NCBI GenBank assembly: GCA_017404325.1
Contig: JAFRCO010000015.1
Span: forward strand, 1-64,000
Origin: Candidatus Saccharimonadota bacterium
GTDB taxonomy: Bacteria > Patescibacteriota > Saccharimonadia > Saccharimonadales > Saccharimonadaceae
Length of the DNA: 64,000 nt
Reading direction: 5' to 3'
Under the pieces are notes generated by a model, which saw only the letters and a list, made by a program, of their open reading frames with translations, had not been told where the DNA came from and did no database searches. Positions 18,577-26,626 of this stretch are shown one piece after another. The position numbers were made by a program, and so were the translations under genes. Within the stretch, counting starts at the first letter, position 1, and each line of letters opens with the position of its first letter.

Positions 18577-19767
18577 ATGGATAAAGAGTGGAATGAAAAA
18601 AAAGTTAGTTTAGGGGGAGCAATTGTAATCGGGGCAGTTTTGGCTGTGCTTGGTGGCGTAATTGGTGCGAATTATAATAGTTGGTTTTCGGGTTTTGCAC
18701 CATATTTAGGGTTTGGTACAAAAGTCAGTTCTGGAGTTGATTGGTCGGCGCTAGACGAAGTTTATAACCAATTAAACGCTTCTTATAATGGTGAAATATC
18801 GGTTAACGACGTGATTGAAGGAGCAAAAAAAGGTTTAACCGATTCTTTGGGTGACAAATATACGGTCTACATGGATAAAGAAGAGACAGCGGATTTTTAC
18901 GATGATTTACATGGAAATGTGGGCTCAGGAATTGGCGTTGAAATGGGGCTTCGAGATGGTTATGTAAGAGTCTTAAGAACCTTACCGGATAATCCGGCTA
19001 AAAAGGCGGGAATTTTAGCAGGTGATATTATTTACAAAGTTGATGGTGAAGAAGTCTATTCGCTTTCCACTGATGAAATCGCGAAAAAGGTGCGAGGTGA
19101 GGCTGGTACGGAAGTAACGATAACTGTCGTGCGTGATGGTAAAGAACATGAGTATACAATGAAGCGAGAAACGATAAATAACGTTTCAGCATATGTTGAG
19201 TACGACGGAAAGATAGCAATTATTACTGTGACAAGGTTCGATAATGATACTGGGACGATGGTGCAGGGGTTCGCAAAAGAGTTTAGTGATAAAGGGATTA
19301 AAAAAGTTATTTTGGATTTACGAGGGAATGGTGGCGGTTACGTTTCGGCAGCGCAAGATTTGTTGAGTTTATGGCTGGATGGTGAAGATGTTTTGATTCA
19401 AAAATCTAGACACTTCGGGAATACGACGAGTGCGTGTTCAAGCGGCAAGGCTATTTTGAAAGATATGAAGACGGTAGTTTTAGTAAACGGTTCATCGGCT
19501 TCGGCCTCGGAAATTGTCGCGGGCGCTCTTCAGGATTACAAGAAAGCAACGATTGTAGGTGAAACGACGTACGGAAAAGGCGTAGTGCAAAACTTATACG
19601 ATCTTTCCGGAAATACAGTACTAAAAGTCACAACAGCGGAATGGTATACGCCACTTGATCGTTCGATTAATGGAACTGGTATTGAACCGGACGTAGAGGT
19701 CGAGAGGACTTATGAGGATATTAACGCGATGCGTGATCCTCAAATGGATAAAGCAAAGGAGCTTTAA
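18577..19767 (+). CDS. S41-family carboxyl-terminal processing protease (CtpA-like)
   Basis: 396 residues. An N-terminal membrane anchor (about 12-30) is followed by a helical segment, a PDZ domain (about 110-195, 'GIGVEMGLRDGYVRVLRTLP') and the S41 catalytic domain. The nucleophile lies in 'NGSSASASEIVAGAL' (about 305-318) and the general-base Lys in 'TTYGKGVVQ' (about 330-338). The family cleaves exported proteins at their C-termini and often tunes cell-wall hydrolases. Its place behind the PcsB-like hydrolase suggests such a role (inference). The gene ends with an overlap onto the glycosyltransferase start. Confidence 0.93.
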   Translation: MDKEWNEKKVSLGGAIVIGAVLAVLGGVIGANYNSWFSGFAPYLGFGTKVSSGVDWSALDEVYNQLNASYNGEISVNDVIEGAKKGLTDSLGDKYTVYMDKEETADFYDDLHGNVGSGIGVEMGLRDGYVRVLRTLPDNPAKKAGILAGDIIYKVDGEEVYSLSTDEIAKKVRGEAGTEVTITVVRDGKEHEYTMKRETINNVSAYVEYDGKIAIITVTRFDNDTGTMVQGFAKEFSDKGIKKVILDLRGNGGGYVSAAQDLLSLWLDGEDVLIQKSRHFGNTTSACSSGKAILKDMKTVVLVNGSSASASEIVAGALQDYKKATIVGETTYGKGVVQNLYDLSGNTVLKVTTAEWYTPLDRSINGTGIEPDVEVERTYEDINAMRDPQMDKAKEL

Positions 19768-21017
19768 TGAAAATTGTAATAGCGACAGCAGTATATTACC
19801 CAATGACGAATGGGGTATCAGTATTTTCACATAATTTGGCAATGGGATTAGCGCAGAGGGGGCACGAAGTTTTAGTGCTTTGTCCATCTCAAACTAAGAA
19901 GAACTATGTAAGAATGGAAGACGGCGTGAAAGTACAAAGGTTAAGATCGATTGACGTAAAAATATATCCGGATCAGATCAATAATGTTCCGCCAAAGAAA
20001 CAATTTCTAGGAATTACTTGGCCACATTTGTTTTATAAAAAAGGTTTTAAAGTTTCAGTTTTTCCAAACCGAGAAATCAAGAGGGCGCTTGATAGCTTTA
20101 AGCCGGATGTAGTACATGTTCAGATTTCTGATCCGATTGGGCTTTCAGTAGTTTCCTATGCTAGAAAAAAGGGGATTCCGGTGGTAACGACTGAACATAA
20201 TCAGCCGGAAGTTTTAACTGAGCCTTTGAAGCTACCTGGAGTAGTTCGAAAACCGATGAATGCTTTGCTTTATACTTATTTTAGAAATCGTCAGAGCAAG
20301 AGTGATTTTGTGACAATGCCAACGAAACAGGCGATTGATAATTTGATTTTATCTTCAGGTAAAGAGTTCAACGTCCCGGTAGCGGCGGTATCGAATGGAG
20401 TTGACCTTTCGAACTTTAGACCGGGTAAGGTTCAAAAGGAGATTTATAAGAAGTATGGTATTTCTGAAGAAGGTTTGAAGGTCTTGTATGTAGGTAGAGT
20501 TGATCCTGAAAAGAAAGTTGGGGTAGTAATTGAAGCATTTATGAAGGCGCGTAAGGATTTGCCGAAAAAAACTGAAATGATTGTGGTCGGGGATGGGGTT
20601 GACCGGCTGAGGTTAGAAAAATTAGTTTCAGAAGCTGGGCTTTCAAACGAGATAAAATTCTTAGGAAGAGTTTTGCCGCCGGATTTGTATGAATTATATA
20701 AGGTCGGTGATGTTTTCTCTACGGCGAGTGAGATTGAAACGCAAGGGATTGTATTAATTGAGGCAGCGGCGACTGGTCTGCCGTTAATTGCGGTGAATAA
20801 AGGCGCGGTTTCGGAAGTGTGTTTGACTGGTAAAAATGGACATTTATGTGAACCGGGAAATGTTGAGGAAATATCTAAGGCGATGATTTCGATTTTGACA
20901 GATACAGATTTAAGGAAGAAATATTCGAAAGGATCGATTGAGGTTGCTAGTGAACATGATTTCGAAAAGACGCTAGATCGATTTACCAATATTTATAATA
21001 AGGTGATTAATGGATGA
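19767..21017 (+). CDS. GT4-family glycosyltransferase
   Basis: 416 residues with a two-Rossmann GT-B fold. The N-terminal part begins 'IVIATAVYYPMTNGVSVFSHNLA' and has 'PDVVHVQISDPIG'; the C-terminal part has the GT4 signature 'YVGRVDPEKKV' and the EX7E region 'SEIETQGIVLIEAAATGLP'. It resembles mannosyl- or diglucosyl-diacylglycerol-type transferases, so glycolipid or cell-surface glycan synthesis is the probable role; the substrate is unknown. The start codon overlaps the stop of the S41 protease gene and the stop overlaps the start of the next gene, which indicates an operon. Confidence 0.9.
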   Translation: MKIVIATAVYYPMTNGVSVFSHNLAMGLAQRGHEVLVLCPSQTKKNYVRMEDGVKVQRLRSIDVKIYPDQINNVPPKKQFLGITWPHLFYKKGFKVSVFPNREIKRALDSFKPDVVHVQISDPIGLSVVSYARKKGIPVVTTEHNQPEVLTEPLKLPGVVRKPMNALLYTYFRNRQSKSDFVTMPTKQAIDNLILSSGKEFNVPVAAVSNGVDLSNFRPGKVQKEIYKKYGISEEGLKVLYVGRVDPEKKVGVVIEAFMKARKDLPKKTEMIVVGDGVDRLRLEKLVSEAGLSNEIKFLGRVLPPDLYELYKVGDVFSTASEIETQGIVLIEAAATGLPLIAVNKGAVSEVCLTGKNGHLCEPGNVEEISKAMISILTDTDLRKKYSKGSIEVASEHDFEKTLDRFTNIYNKVING

Positions 21018-21586
21018 AAGTTCCTTTTGCTTTTCAGAACACGGAATATGATTGTTGTAGTACGTCATTTTTAAATGCGCTGAATTTCTTATTTGATAGA
21101 GAAGAAATTCCGGTGCAATTGATAAAAGCCATTAATCATTATTCGCTTGATGAGAAGAGCGAAAATGGAGTAGTGGGGGAGGGTGGAACTTCATATTCGG
21201 CAGTAGAAAGAATTGCTCGAGAATTTAATAAAAATGATGATTTGATTTGTTGTCAAGTTTTAAATGGTAAGGATGTTACTTTAGAAAAAATGCGTGAGTG
21301 CTTAGAGGATGGCGGGGTGGTAGTTGCAAGATGTTACCAGGAACAGGAACACTATGTACTAATTACTGATATAAATGATCAATTTACATACTTATTTGAT
21401 CCTTATTATCTCGAAGAAGATCATTATATAGATGATGATCAAGTCGCTATGGCGTTTGATGAAATGTTCACATATAATCGCATAGTGAAAAATGGTCGTT
21501 TGATGGGCGGATCTAAGTCTGATTTTTCGTTGATGGAACCGGAAAAACGTGAAGTTATTTTAATAAAGAAAAAAGGGGCTTCTTAG
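21014..21586 (+). CDS. C39-like cysteine peptidase
   Basis: 190 residues. The papain-like triad is visible: Gln and Cys in 'QNTEYDCCSTSF' (residues 8-19), His in 'EHYVLITDI' (near 115) and Asp in 'FDPYY' (near 128). There is no signal peptide or ABC-transporter fusion, so it is a free-standing cytoplasmic member of the C39-like family. Related domains cleave double-Gly leader peptides, but the target here is unknown. The ATG overlaps the glycosyltransferase stop by 4 nt. Its stop codon shares bases with the stop of the convergent gene. Confidence 0.75.
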   Translation: MKVPFAFQNTEYDCCSTSFLNALNFLFDREEIPVQLIKAINHYSLDEKSENGVVGEGGTSYSAVERIAREFNKNDDLICCQVLNGKDVTLEKMRECLEDGGVVVARCYQEQEHYVLITDINDQFTYLFDPYYLEEDHYIDDDQVAMAFDEMFTYNRIVKNGRLMGGSKSDFSLMEPEKREVILIKKKGAS

Positions 21587-21596
21587 TGAAGTCCCC
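21575..21596. terminator. Hairpin across two convergent stop codons
   Basis: GGGGCTTC / GAAG-T-CCCC stem with both stop codons (TAG plus, TAA minus, sharing TTAG) in the loop. An A-run to the left gives a U-run on the minus strand, so it can end the minus-strand gene. Confidence 0.6.
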
Positions 21597-22239
21597 GGAC
21601 TAAACGGGCTTTTTTTCGTTTAGTGTTACTTTGCTTAAGGTATTTTTCTACCTTAAGAGAGCTGATTTTTTTCTCAGAAATGATTTCTGCTAGCATTTCT
21701 TCGTTTTTATTAAGTAGGTTTTTGTATAGTCTAATGACTCTATTTATAATACTTTTTACTAACCGACTAATAATATAACAAAGTAATGCTCCAGAAATGA
21801 AGTAAAGAATAGCCGAAATAGTTGTACTAAGGATTGAAACGGTTGGACCGTGGAACCTCAGTACTTGCGAAATTGCTAAGACGATTCCTCCGATGAATCC
21901 AATAAAAGATAAGACGAATACAGTACAGGATCTAACTTGTCTCCAGAAGTCTATTTTCTTTTGGAAATATGCACTCCTTGATTCGAATCTCTTGATTCTA
22001 TCTTGACACTTTTCAACTTTGGTTGAATAATCATCAGCTTCATTCTCCCATAGTATGGCATCAAGCTCGCAGTCGTCAGCATAATTGCTTACTATACTAG
22101 AAAGTTTGCAATTCAGCGTGGCTACATCTTTAAAGGTTGGCTTGGCTTCTGAGGTTTTATTGTTATTCACAATGAAACTTTTACCAAGAATTCTTTTACC
22201 ATCAACTATAAAGATGGTTCTTCTTTCTTCCATTTTCAT
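21583..22239 (-). CDS. Two-helix membrane protein, hypothetical
   Basis: 218 residues, not recognised. The N-terminal 60 residues are soluble ('RRTIFIVDGKRILGKSFIVNN'), followed by a charged helical stretch to about 105. Two hydrophobic segments follow, near 110-130 ('SCTVFVLSFIGFIGGIVLAI') and 140-165. A basic helical C-terminus ends in 'KKARLVRGLH'. Both ends are predicted cytoplasmic. It has a good sigma70-type promoter of its own and GGGGGC before the ATG. It is convergent with the C39-like gene and their stop codons overlap. Confidence 0.7.
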   Translation of the reverse strand: MKMEERRTIFIVDGKRILGKSFIVNNNKTSEAKPTFKDVATLNCKLSSIVSNYADDCELDAILWENEADDYSTKVEKCQDRIKRFESRSAYFQKKIDFWRQVRSCTVFVLSFIGFIGGIVLAISQVLRFHGPTVSILSTTISAILYFISGALLCYIISRLVKSIINRVIRLYKNLLNKNEEMLAEIISEKKISSLKVEKYLKQSNTKRKKARLVRGLH

Positions 22240-22287
22240 GCCCCCTTGCTCTAAAAAATAAATAACGCTACATAGTAGAACCTTTTA

Positions 22288-22316
22288 ATTATATCATACT
22301 TATCTTTAAAAGTCAA
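22288..22316 (-). promoter_or_regulatory. Promoter of the two-helix membrane protein gene
   Basis: On the minus strand: TTGACT (22311-22316), 17-nt spacer ending TGA, TATAAT (22288-22293). The 5' leader is about 43 nt. Confidence 0.8.
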
Positions 22317-22369
22317 TTCATAACATGTTTTTAAAAGGGTGATAATAGATAGAACATTGATTATTATGG

Positions 22370-22375
22370 TATAAT
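22370..22375 (+). promoter_or_regulatory. Extended -10 box of leuS, leaderless position
   Basis: TGG-TATAAT ends 7 nt before the ATG at 22383. No -35 match or Shine-Dalgarno is seen. Confidence 0.6.
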
Positions 22376-22382
22376 ATGGTCT

Positions 22383-24665
22383 ATGGATAGATATGAACCG
22401 CTAAAAATAGAAGAAAAATGGCAAAAAAAGTGGGAAAAAGAGAAACCGTTTAAGGCTTCTGAAAAAGAGGGGGTGCCGAAGATGTTTCTTGCAGAAATGT
22501 TTCCGTATCCTTCTGGTGCGGGATTACATGTTGGGCATGTACGAAACTTTACGATAGTCGATGTTTTAACGCGGTTCTTTGAACAGCAGAGATTAAATGT
22601 CTTGCGTCCGTTTGGCTATGATACTTTTGGGCTACCGGCGGAAAACTATGCAATAAAAACTGGAACTGCGCCGCAAGAGGTGACGAAGACGAATATCGCG
22701 AATTTCCGGAAACAGGCGAAGCGGTTAGGCTATGCAATCGACTGGGATAGAGAGATTAATACTTCGGATCCAGAATATTATAGATGGACACAGTGGTGTT
22801 TCTTACAGCTTTATAAGAAAGGTTTGGCATATCAGAAAGAATCGTATCAGTGGTGGTGCCCAGAAGACCAAACGGTTTTAGCTAATGAGCAGGTTGAGGG
22901 TGGAAAATGTTGGCGCTGTGGGCATGAAGTTGAAAAGAAGAAAATGAAGCAATGGTTCTTCAAGATCACAGAGTATGCAGATGAACTTTTAGAGGATATT
23001 GATGCTTTAGAGTGGCCAGAAAAGATTAAGATAATGCAGAAGAATTGGATTGGACGATCGGTTGGAGCGGAGATTGACTTCGAAGTTGAATCGGGTGCGC
23101 CGAAAATTACGGTATTTACGACCCGTCCAGATACGATTTACGGTGCGACGTTCCTAGTCTTAGCGCCGGAATATGTAGGACTGGATAACATTGTCTCAGA
23201 TGATGCTAAAGAAGCGGTAGTGAAGTATAAATCGGATGCGTTGAAGAAATCGGAAATTGAGCGTCAGGAAAATAAAGAGAAAACTGGGGTATTTACGGGA
23301 ACTTACGCGATTAATCCGGCAACGAAGGAGAAAATTCCGATTTATGTGGCAGATTATGTTTTGTCAGGTTATGGTACGGGGGCGATTATGGCGGTACCGG
23401 CTTACGACGAGAGGGATCGAGAGTTTGCGGAAAAGTTTGATTTGCCGATTGTTGAGGCGGAATTATGCGATTTTGACCAATTCGGAACACCGAAGACGAC
23501 TTATCGTATGCGCGATTGGTTGATTAGCCGTCAAAGATATTGGGGATGTCCGATTCCGATCGCTTATGATAAAGAAGGTAATCCGCATCCAATTCCGGAA
23601 GATCAATTGCCGGTAATGATTCCGGAAGTAAAGGATTACAAACCTGATCATACGGGCCGTTCGGCTCTGGCGAAGGCAAAAGATTGGCTCGAGGTGGAAA
23701 TTCCGGTAAAGGATCCAAAGACTGGCAAGACACATATGGAAAAGATGACACGTGAGACGGACACCTTGGACGGATATGCCTGTTCTTCGTGGTATCTCTG
23801 GCGATACGCTTCACCACGTGATACTGAACATGCGTGGAACCCGGAAGCGACTAAGTATTGGGAGCCGATTGATTATTACTGCGGCGGTGATCATGCAGTG
23901 GCACATTTGTTATATATTAGATTCTGGTGTAAGTTTTTTGCGGATGAAGGATATTTGCCATTTAGAGAGCCGATTAAGAAGTTACTTTATAACGGATATA
24001 TTAACGCTCCGGATGGAAAAAAGATGTCTAAGTCGAAGGGCAATGTGATTGATCCTTTGGATGTAATTAATGATGGTTACGGAGCAGATACGCTTAGGAC
24101 TTATGAGATGTTTATCGGGCCGTATGATATGGATGCGGCGTGGGATCCGCGAAGCGTAGGGGGTGTTTACAGGTTCTTAAACAGATGTTTTAATCTGTTA
24201 GATAATACTAAGAAAGTTGATAACGTAGTGATTCGCAATAGAACAATTAAGAAAGTGACGGATGATATTTATCGTTATAACTTTAACACGGCGGTGGCAG
24301 CATTGATGGAATATGTGAATGAGCTTTATAAAGTCGGAGCGAGTAAAGAAGATTTAGTGACGCTTGCGAAGTTGTTAAAGCCGTTTGCGCCGCATCTTGC
24401 GAGCGAGATGTTAGAGAAGTTGAAGGCGGATGATGAATGGCCGAAGTGGGATGAAAAATATCTCGTAGACGAGACTATTGAAATTGTCGTTCAGATTAAT
24501 GGGAAGTTAAGAGCGAAGTTAGAAGTAAGTGTAGATGACTTAGAAGATGAAGAAAAGATTAAGAAAATGGCGTTTGAAGACGAAAAAGTGAAAAAATATA
24601 CTGATAAGGGCGTAAAAAAGACGATTTTTGTAAAGCGCGCAAAGCTTTTAAATATAGTCGTTTAA
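22383..24665 (+). CDS. leuS: Leucyl-tRNA synthetase
   Basis: 760 residues, shorter than the usual 800-870. HIGH motif 'PSGAGLHVGHVRN' near residue 42; zinc-binding 'WWCPEDQ' and 'CWRCGHEVE' near 158-185. The CP1 editing domain has 'TTRPDTIYGATF' and 'GTGAIMAVPAYDERD', so proofreading seems kept, though the stretch after it is short. 'RDWLISRQRYWGCPIP' and 'KKMSKSKGNVID' (near 545) complete the core, followed by the anticodon-binding and C-terminal domains. The 3' end overlaps the convergent YrdC-like gene by 18 nt. Confidence 0.97.
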   Translation: MDRYEPLKIEEKWQKKWEKEKPFKASEKEGVPKMFLAEMFPYPSGAGLHVGHVRNFTIVDVLTRFFEQQRLNVLRPFGYDTFGLPAENYAIKTGTAPQEVTKTNIANFRKQAKRLGYAIDWDREINTSDPEYYRWTQWCFLQLYKKGLAYQKESYQWWCPEDQTVLANEQVEGGKCWRCGHEVEKKKMKQWFFKITEYADELLEDIDALEWPEKIKIMQKNWIGRSVGAEIDFEVESGAPKITVFTTRPDTIYGATFLVLAPEYVGLDNIVSDDAKEAVVKYKSDALKKSEIERQENKEKTGVFTGTYAINPATKEKIPIYVADYVLSGYGTGAIMAVPAYDERDREFAEKFDLPIVEAELCDFDQFGTPKTTYRMRDWLISRQRYWGCPIPIAYDKEGNPHPIPEDQLPVMIPEVKDYKPDHTGRSALAKAKDWLEVEIPVKDPKTGKTHMEKMTRETDTLDGYACSSWYLWRYASPRDTEHAWNPEATKYWEPIDYYCGGDHAVAHLLYIRFWCKFFADEGYLPFREPIKKLLYNGYINAPDGKKMSKSKGNVIDPLDVINDGYGADTLRTYEMFIGPYDMDAAWDPRSVGGVYRFLNRCFNLLDNTKKVDNVVIRNRTIKKVTDDIYRYNFNTAVAALMEYVNELYKVGASKEDLVTLAKLLKPFAPHLASEMLEKLKADDEWPKWDEKYLVDETIEIVVQINGKLRAKLEVSVDDLEDEEKIKKMAFEDEKVKKYTDKGVKKTIFVKRAKLLNIVV

Positions 24666-25142
24666 GTTAATCTCTAGATTGCCTTGGCGGAGAATTTTTG
24701 GTTTTTTGCCGGTAAAATCGATAATAGTAGAAGGAAGGTGCCCAGTTAGAGATTTCGGGGTACCTCCTTTTTTGTTTGCAGAGGTAAGAATTAAGGGCCC
24801 AGTTTTAGAAAGAGTTTCTAAAAAAGGAGCGTAATCAGGGATGCGGATGCCGATAGTCTCGAAATGATCGTAATAAAAATGGTGGAAATTCGGGTTTTTC
24901 GGGAGGATTAAGGTTAATTCGCCAGGGATGAATTTTTCGATTAAAGGTTTAGCGGCGGGAGGAATGAGAGCGTAGTTTTCAATCTCAAATTTAGAGGATG
25001 GGACGAGGGTAAAAAATTTTCCAGAGTCAAAATCACGCTCTTTCAAGCGCATGAGTTCGCGAATCCCTTTGTCGTCGTCGAGTCTTACGGCGTAGCCTTC
25101 GACAGTTTCGGTCGGGATGGTGAGGATACTTTGACTTTTCAT
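24648..25142 (-). CDS. YrdC/Sua5-family protein (threonylcarbamoyl-AMP synthase-like)
   Basis: 164 residues, minus strand. The family signature is 'LTIPTETVEGYAVRLDD' near the N-terminus, followed by 'GIRELMRLKERDF', 'LIEKFIPGELTLILP' and 'GPLILTSANKKGG' (SAN motif). It is shorter than typical TsaC (about 190) and lacks a Sua5 C-terminal domain. The family makes threonylcarbamoyl-AMP for the t6A37 tRNA modification. The 5' end is divergent from the SpoU gene with only 24 nt between start codons, so promoters must overlap coding ends. The canonical 'PTDTVYG' is 'PTETVEG' here, which leaves some doubt about activity. Confidence 0.82.
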   Translation of the reverse strand: MKSQSILTIPTETVEGYAVRLDDDKGIRELMRLKERDFDSGKFFTLVPSSKFEIENYALIPPAAKPLIEKFIPGELTLILPKNPNFHHFYYDHFETIGIRIPDYAPFLETLSKTGPLILTSANKKGGTPKSLTGHLPSTIIDFTGKKPKILRQGNLEINLNDYI

Positions 25143-25153
25143 ATAAAATATTA

Positions 25154-25159
25154 TATCAT
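25154..25159 (+). promoter_or_regulatory. -10 box of the SpoU gene, leaderless position
   Basis: TATCAT ends 7 nt before the chosen ATG at 25167. Confidence 0.4.
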
Positions 25160-25166
25160 ATTTTTT

Positions 25167-25673
25167 ATGAAATTGATATTGGTTTTAGATAATATTCGGT
25201 CGACGTATAATGTCGGGGCGATTCTTCGGACGGCGGAAGGGCTGGGTGTTTCTAAAGTGATTTTGTCGGGTTATACGCCGCGAGTGCATGATAAAAATCT
25301 ATTACCACATCTTAGAGAGAAGCTGGATAAAGAAATCCATAAAACAGCATTAGGCGCGGAAGATATGCTAGATGTTTATTCATCTGGTGATATAATTTCA
25401 GACTTAAAAAAATTGAAAAAAGAGGGGTGGCAAATTATCGGGTTGGAAAATAATATTGATAAAGCGAACTTAATGAAGTTGAACGACACTGGATTAAAAT
25501 CGAAAATAACAGATAAGATAGTTTTGATTTTAGGTGAGGAAGTGAAGGGCATTAATTATTCACTTTATGATATGATTGATCTGTTTTTAGAAATACCAAT
25601 GAAAGGAAAAAAAGAATCGTTTAATGTTTCGGTTGCAGCCGGTATCGCTGTGTATGGTATAATGAACTTATGA
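25167..25673 (+). CDS. TrmH/SpoU-family RNA 2'-O-ribose methyltransferase
   Basis: 168 residues. SPOUT motif 1 is 'DNIRSTYNVGAILRTAEGLG' near the N-terminus, motif 2 'LILGEEVKGI' and motif 3 'EIPMKGKKESFNVSVAAGIA' form the deep trefoil knot that binds SAM. Substrate RNA (tRNA or 23S rRNA) is not clear; there is no N-terminal substrate-binding domain. The ATG at 25167 is preferred to an upstream in-frame start because the family begins exactly at 'LILVLDNIRS' and a -10-like box ends 7 nt before. Its stop overlaps the start of the glutaredoxin-like gene. Confidence 0.9.
   Translation: MKLILVLDNIRSTYNVGAILRTAEGLGVSKVILSGYTPRVHDKNLLPHLREKLDKEIHKTALGAEDMLDVYSSGDIISDLKKLKKEGWQIIGLENNIDKANLMKLNDTGLKSKITDKIVLILGEEVKGINYSLYDMIDLFLEIPMKGKKESFNVSVAAGIAVYGIMNL
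25658..25663 (+). promoter_or_regulatory. Extended -10 box of the glutaredoxin-like gene, leaderless position
   Basis: TGG-TATAAT lies inside the end of the SpoU gene and ends 6 nt before the ATG at 25670. Confidence 0.55.
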
Positions 25674-25876
25674 TAAAGATATATACAACGCCAACTTGTG
25701 CATATTGCCATGCTTTAATGGATTGGCTAGATGAAAAAGGAATTAAGTACGAGGAAATTGATGCGACACAAATGGATGATATTAGGGTGGTGCCGGTAAC
25801 TGTGATTGGTGATACGAGAATCGAGGGTTTTGATCGTCCGGCCATCAAAAGGGCTCTTGCGAAATTAGAAAAATAG
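25670..25876 (+). CDS. Glutaredoxin-like thiol-disulfide protein
   Basis: 68 residues, a minimal thioredoxin fold. The active site is 'TPTCAYCHALMDWL' (CxxC at residues 8-11), the cis-proline motif is 'VVPVTVIGDTRIEGFD', and it ends at the last helix. Size and motifs match the NrdH/YruB-like glutaredoxin group. It probably reduces protein disulfides; no ribonucleotide reductase is nearby in this window. The start codon overlaps the stop of the SpoU gene (ATGA), yet a -10 box ends 6 nt upstream, so it may be both co-transcribed and transcribed from a leaderless start. Confidence 0.88.
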   Translation: MIKIYTTPTCAYCHALMDWLDEKGIKYEEIDATQMDDIRVVPVTVIGDTRIEGFDRPAIKRALAKLEK

Positions 25877-25918
25877 TGGTAAAATGAATAAAATTATCTA
25901 TTAAATTTAAGGAGCAAA

Positions 25919-26077
25919 ATGCCTGAACCTAAGAAACAAAGTAGCCCACGTAAGACTGGGCTTCGTAGGAGTCATCTTAGGCTTGAACTTGCAAAAAGGG
26001 TAAATAAAGTTTCCCCGGTCAAAGCTTTCGAGACTAAGAAGAAGACCCCAAATTTAAAAGTTAAAACTAATAAATAA
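25919..26077 (+). CDS. rpmF: Ribosomal protein L32, cysteine-free
   Basis: 52 residues. The N-terminal 'PEPKKQSSPRKTGLRRSHL' fits L32 ('PKRRTSKSRKRKRRTH' in model bacteria), with a conserved basic run and His. The C-terminal zinc ribbon with four cysteines that most L32 proteins have is absent; the tail is a short Lys/Thr-rich extension. AAGGAG (25909-25914) precedes the ATG, and TAAAAT at 25870-25875 is a possible -10. The gene precedes nusB by 18 nt. Identification rests on the N-terminal pattern, size and position, so some doubt remains. Confidence 0.72.
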   Translation: MPEPKKQSSPRKTGLRRSHLRLELAKRVNKVSPVKAFETKKKTPNLKVKTNK

Positions 26078-26095
26078 AAGAGAAGATTTAAAAAT

Positions 26096-26626
26096 ATGGC
26101 AAGTAATCGACATTTAGGTAGAGTTATAGTTCTACAAAGTTTATATGAATATGAATTAAGAACTCTCGCAAAAGACCCAGAAGTCGATTTGGACATTATT
26201 GTTGCAAAAAATATTGAGCCATACGAGAAGGCGTTAGGAGATACGGAATTTGTATACAATTTAGCGCGAAATGTGGCTGAAAATTTTGAAATTTTAGATA
26301 CTGCGCTCGCCCCAATGGCGCCGGAATGGCCGATTGAGTCGATTGCAGCAATCGATCGAAATGTTCTACGGATGGGGCTTTATGAACTTTCGGAATGTGG
26401 GGATTCAATCCCGCCGAAAGTAGCCATTAACGAAGCGGTTGAGCTCGCTAAAGCGTTCGGAAGTGAGAATTCCTCGAAATTTGTGAACGGAGTTCTCGGA
26501 ACGGCGTACAAAAAGCTCGGAATTGTTGAAGAGAAAAAAGATGAATCAGGATCTAAGACCGTCGATGGAACCGACGGCGAGGAGAGCACTGAAGGTACCG
26601 GAAGCGCTGCCGACGGAAAGAGTTAA
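26096..26626 (+). CDS. nusB: Transcription antitermination factor NusB
   Basis: 176 residues. The all-helical NusB core is seen as 'RHLGRVIVLQSLYEYE' at the N-terminus, 'IAAIDRNVLRMGLYEL' and 'VAINEAVELAKAFGSENSSKFVNGVLG' toward the C-terminus. NusB with S10 binds boxA RNA in rRNA leader transcripts. The last 35 residues are an acidic Gly/Ser/Glu tail not found in model NusB; this tail is encoded in DNA that also encodes the start of the Nudix gene in another frame. Confidence 0.94.
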   Translation: MASNRHLGRVIVLQSLYEYELRTLAKDPEVDLDIIVAKNIEPYEKALGDTEFVYNLARNVAENFEILDTALAPMAPEWPIESIAAIDRNVLRMGLYELSECGDSIPPKVAINEAVELAKAFGSENSSKFVNGVLGTAYKKLGIVEEKKDESGSKTVDGTDGEESTEGTGSAADGKS

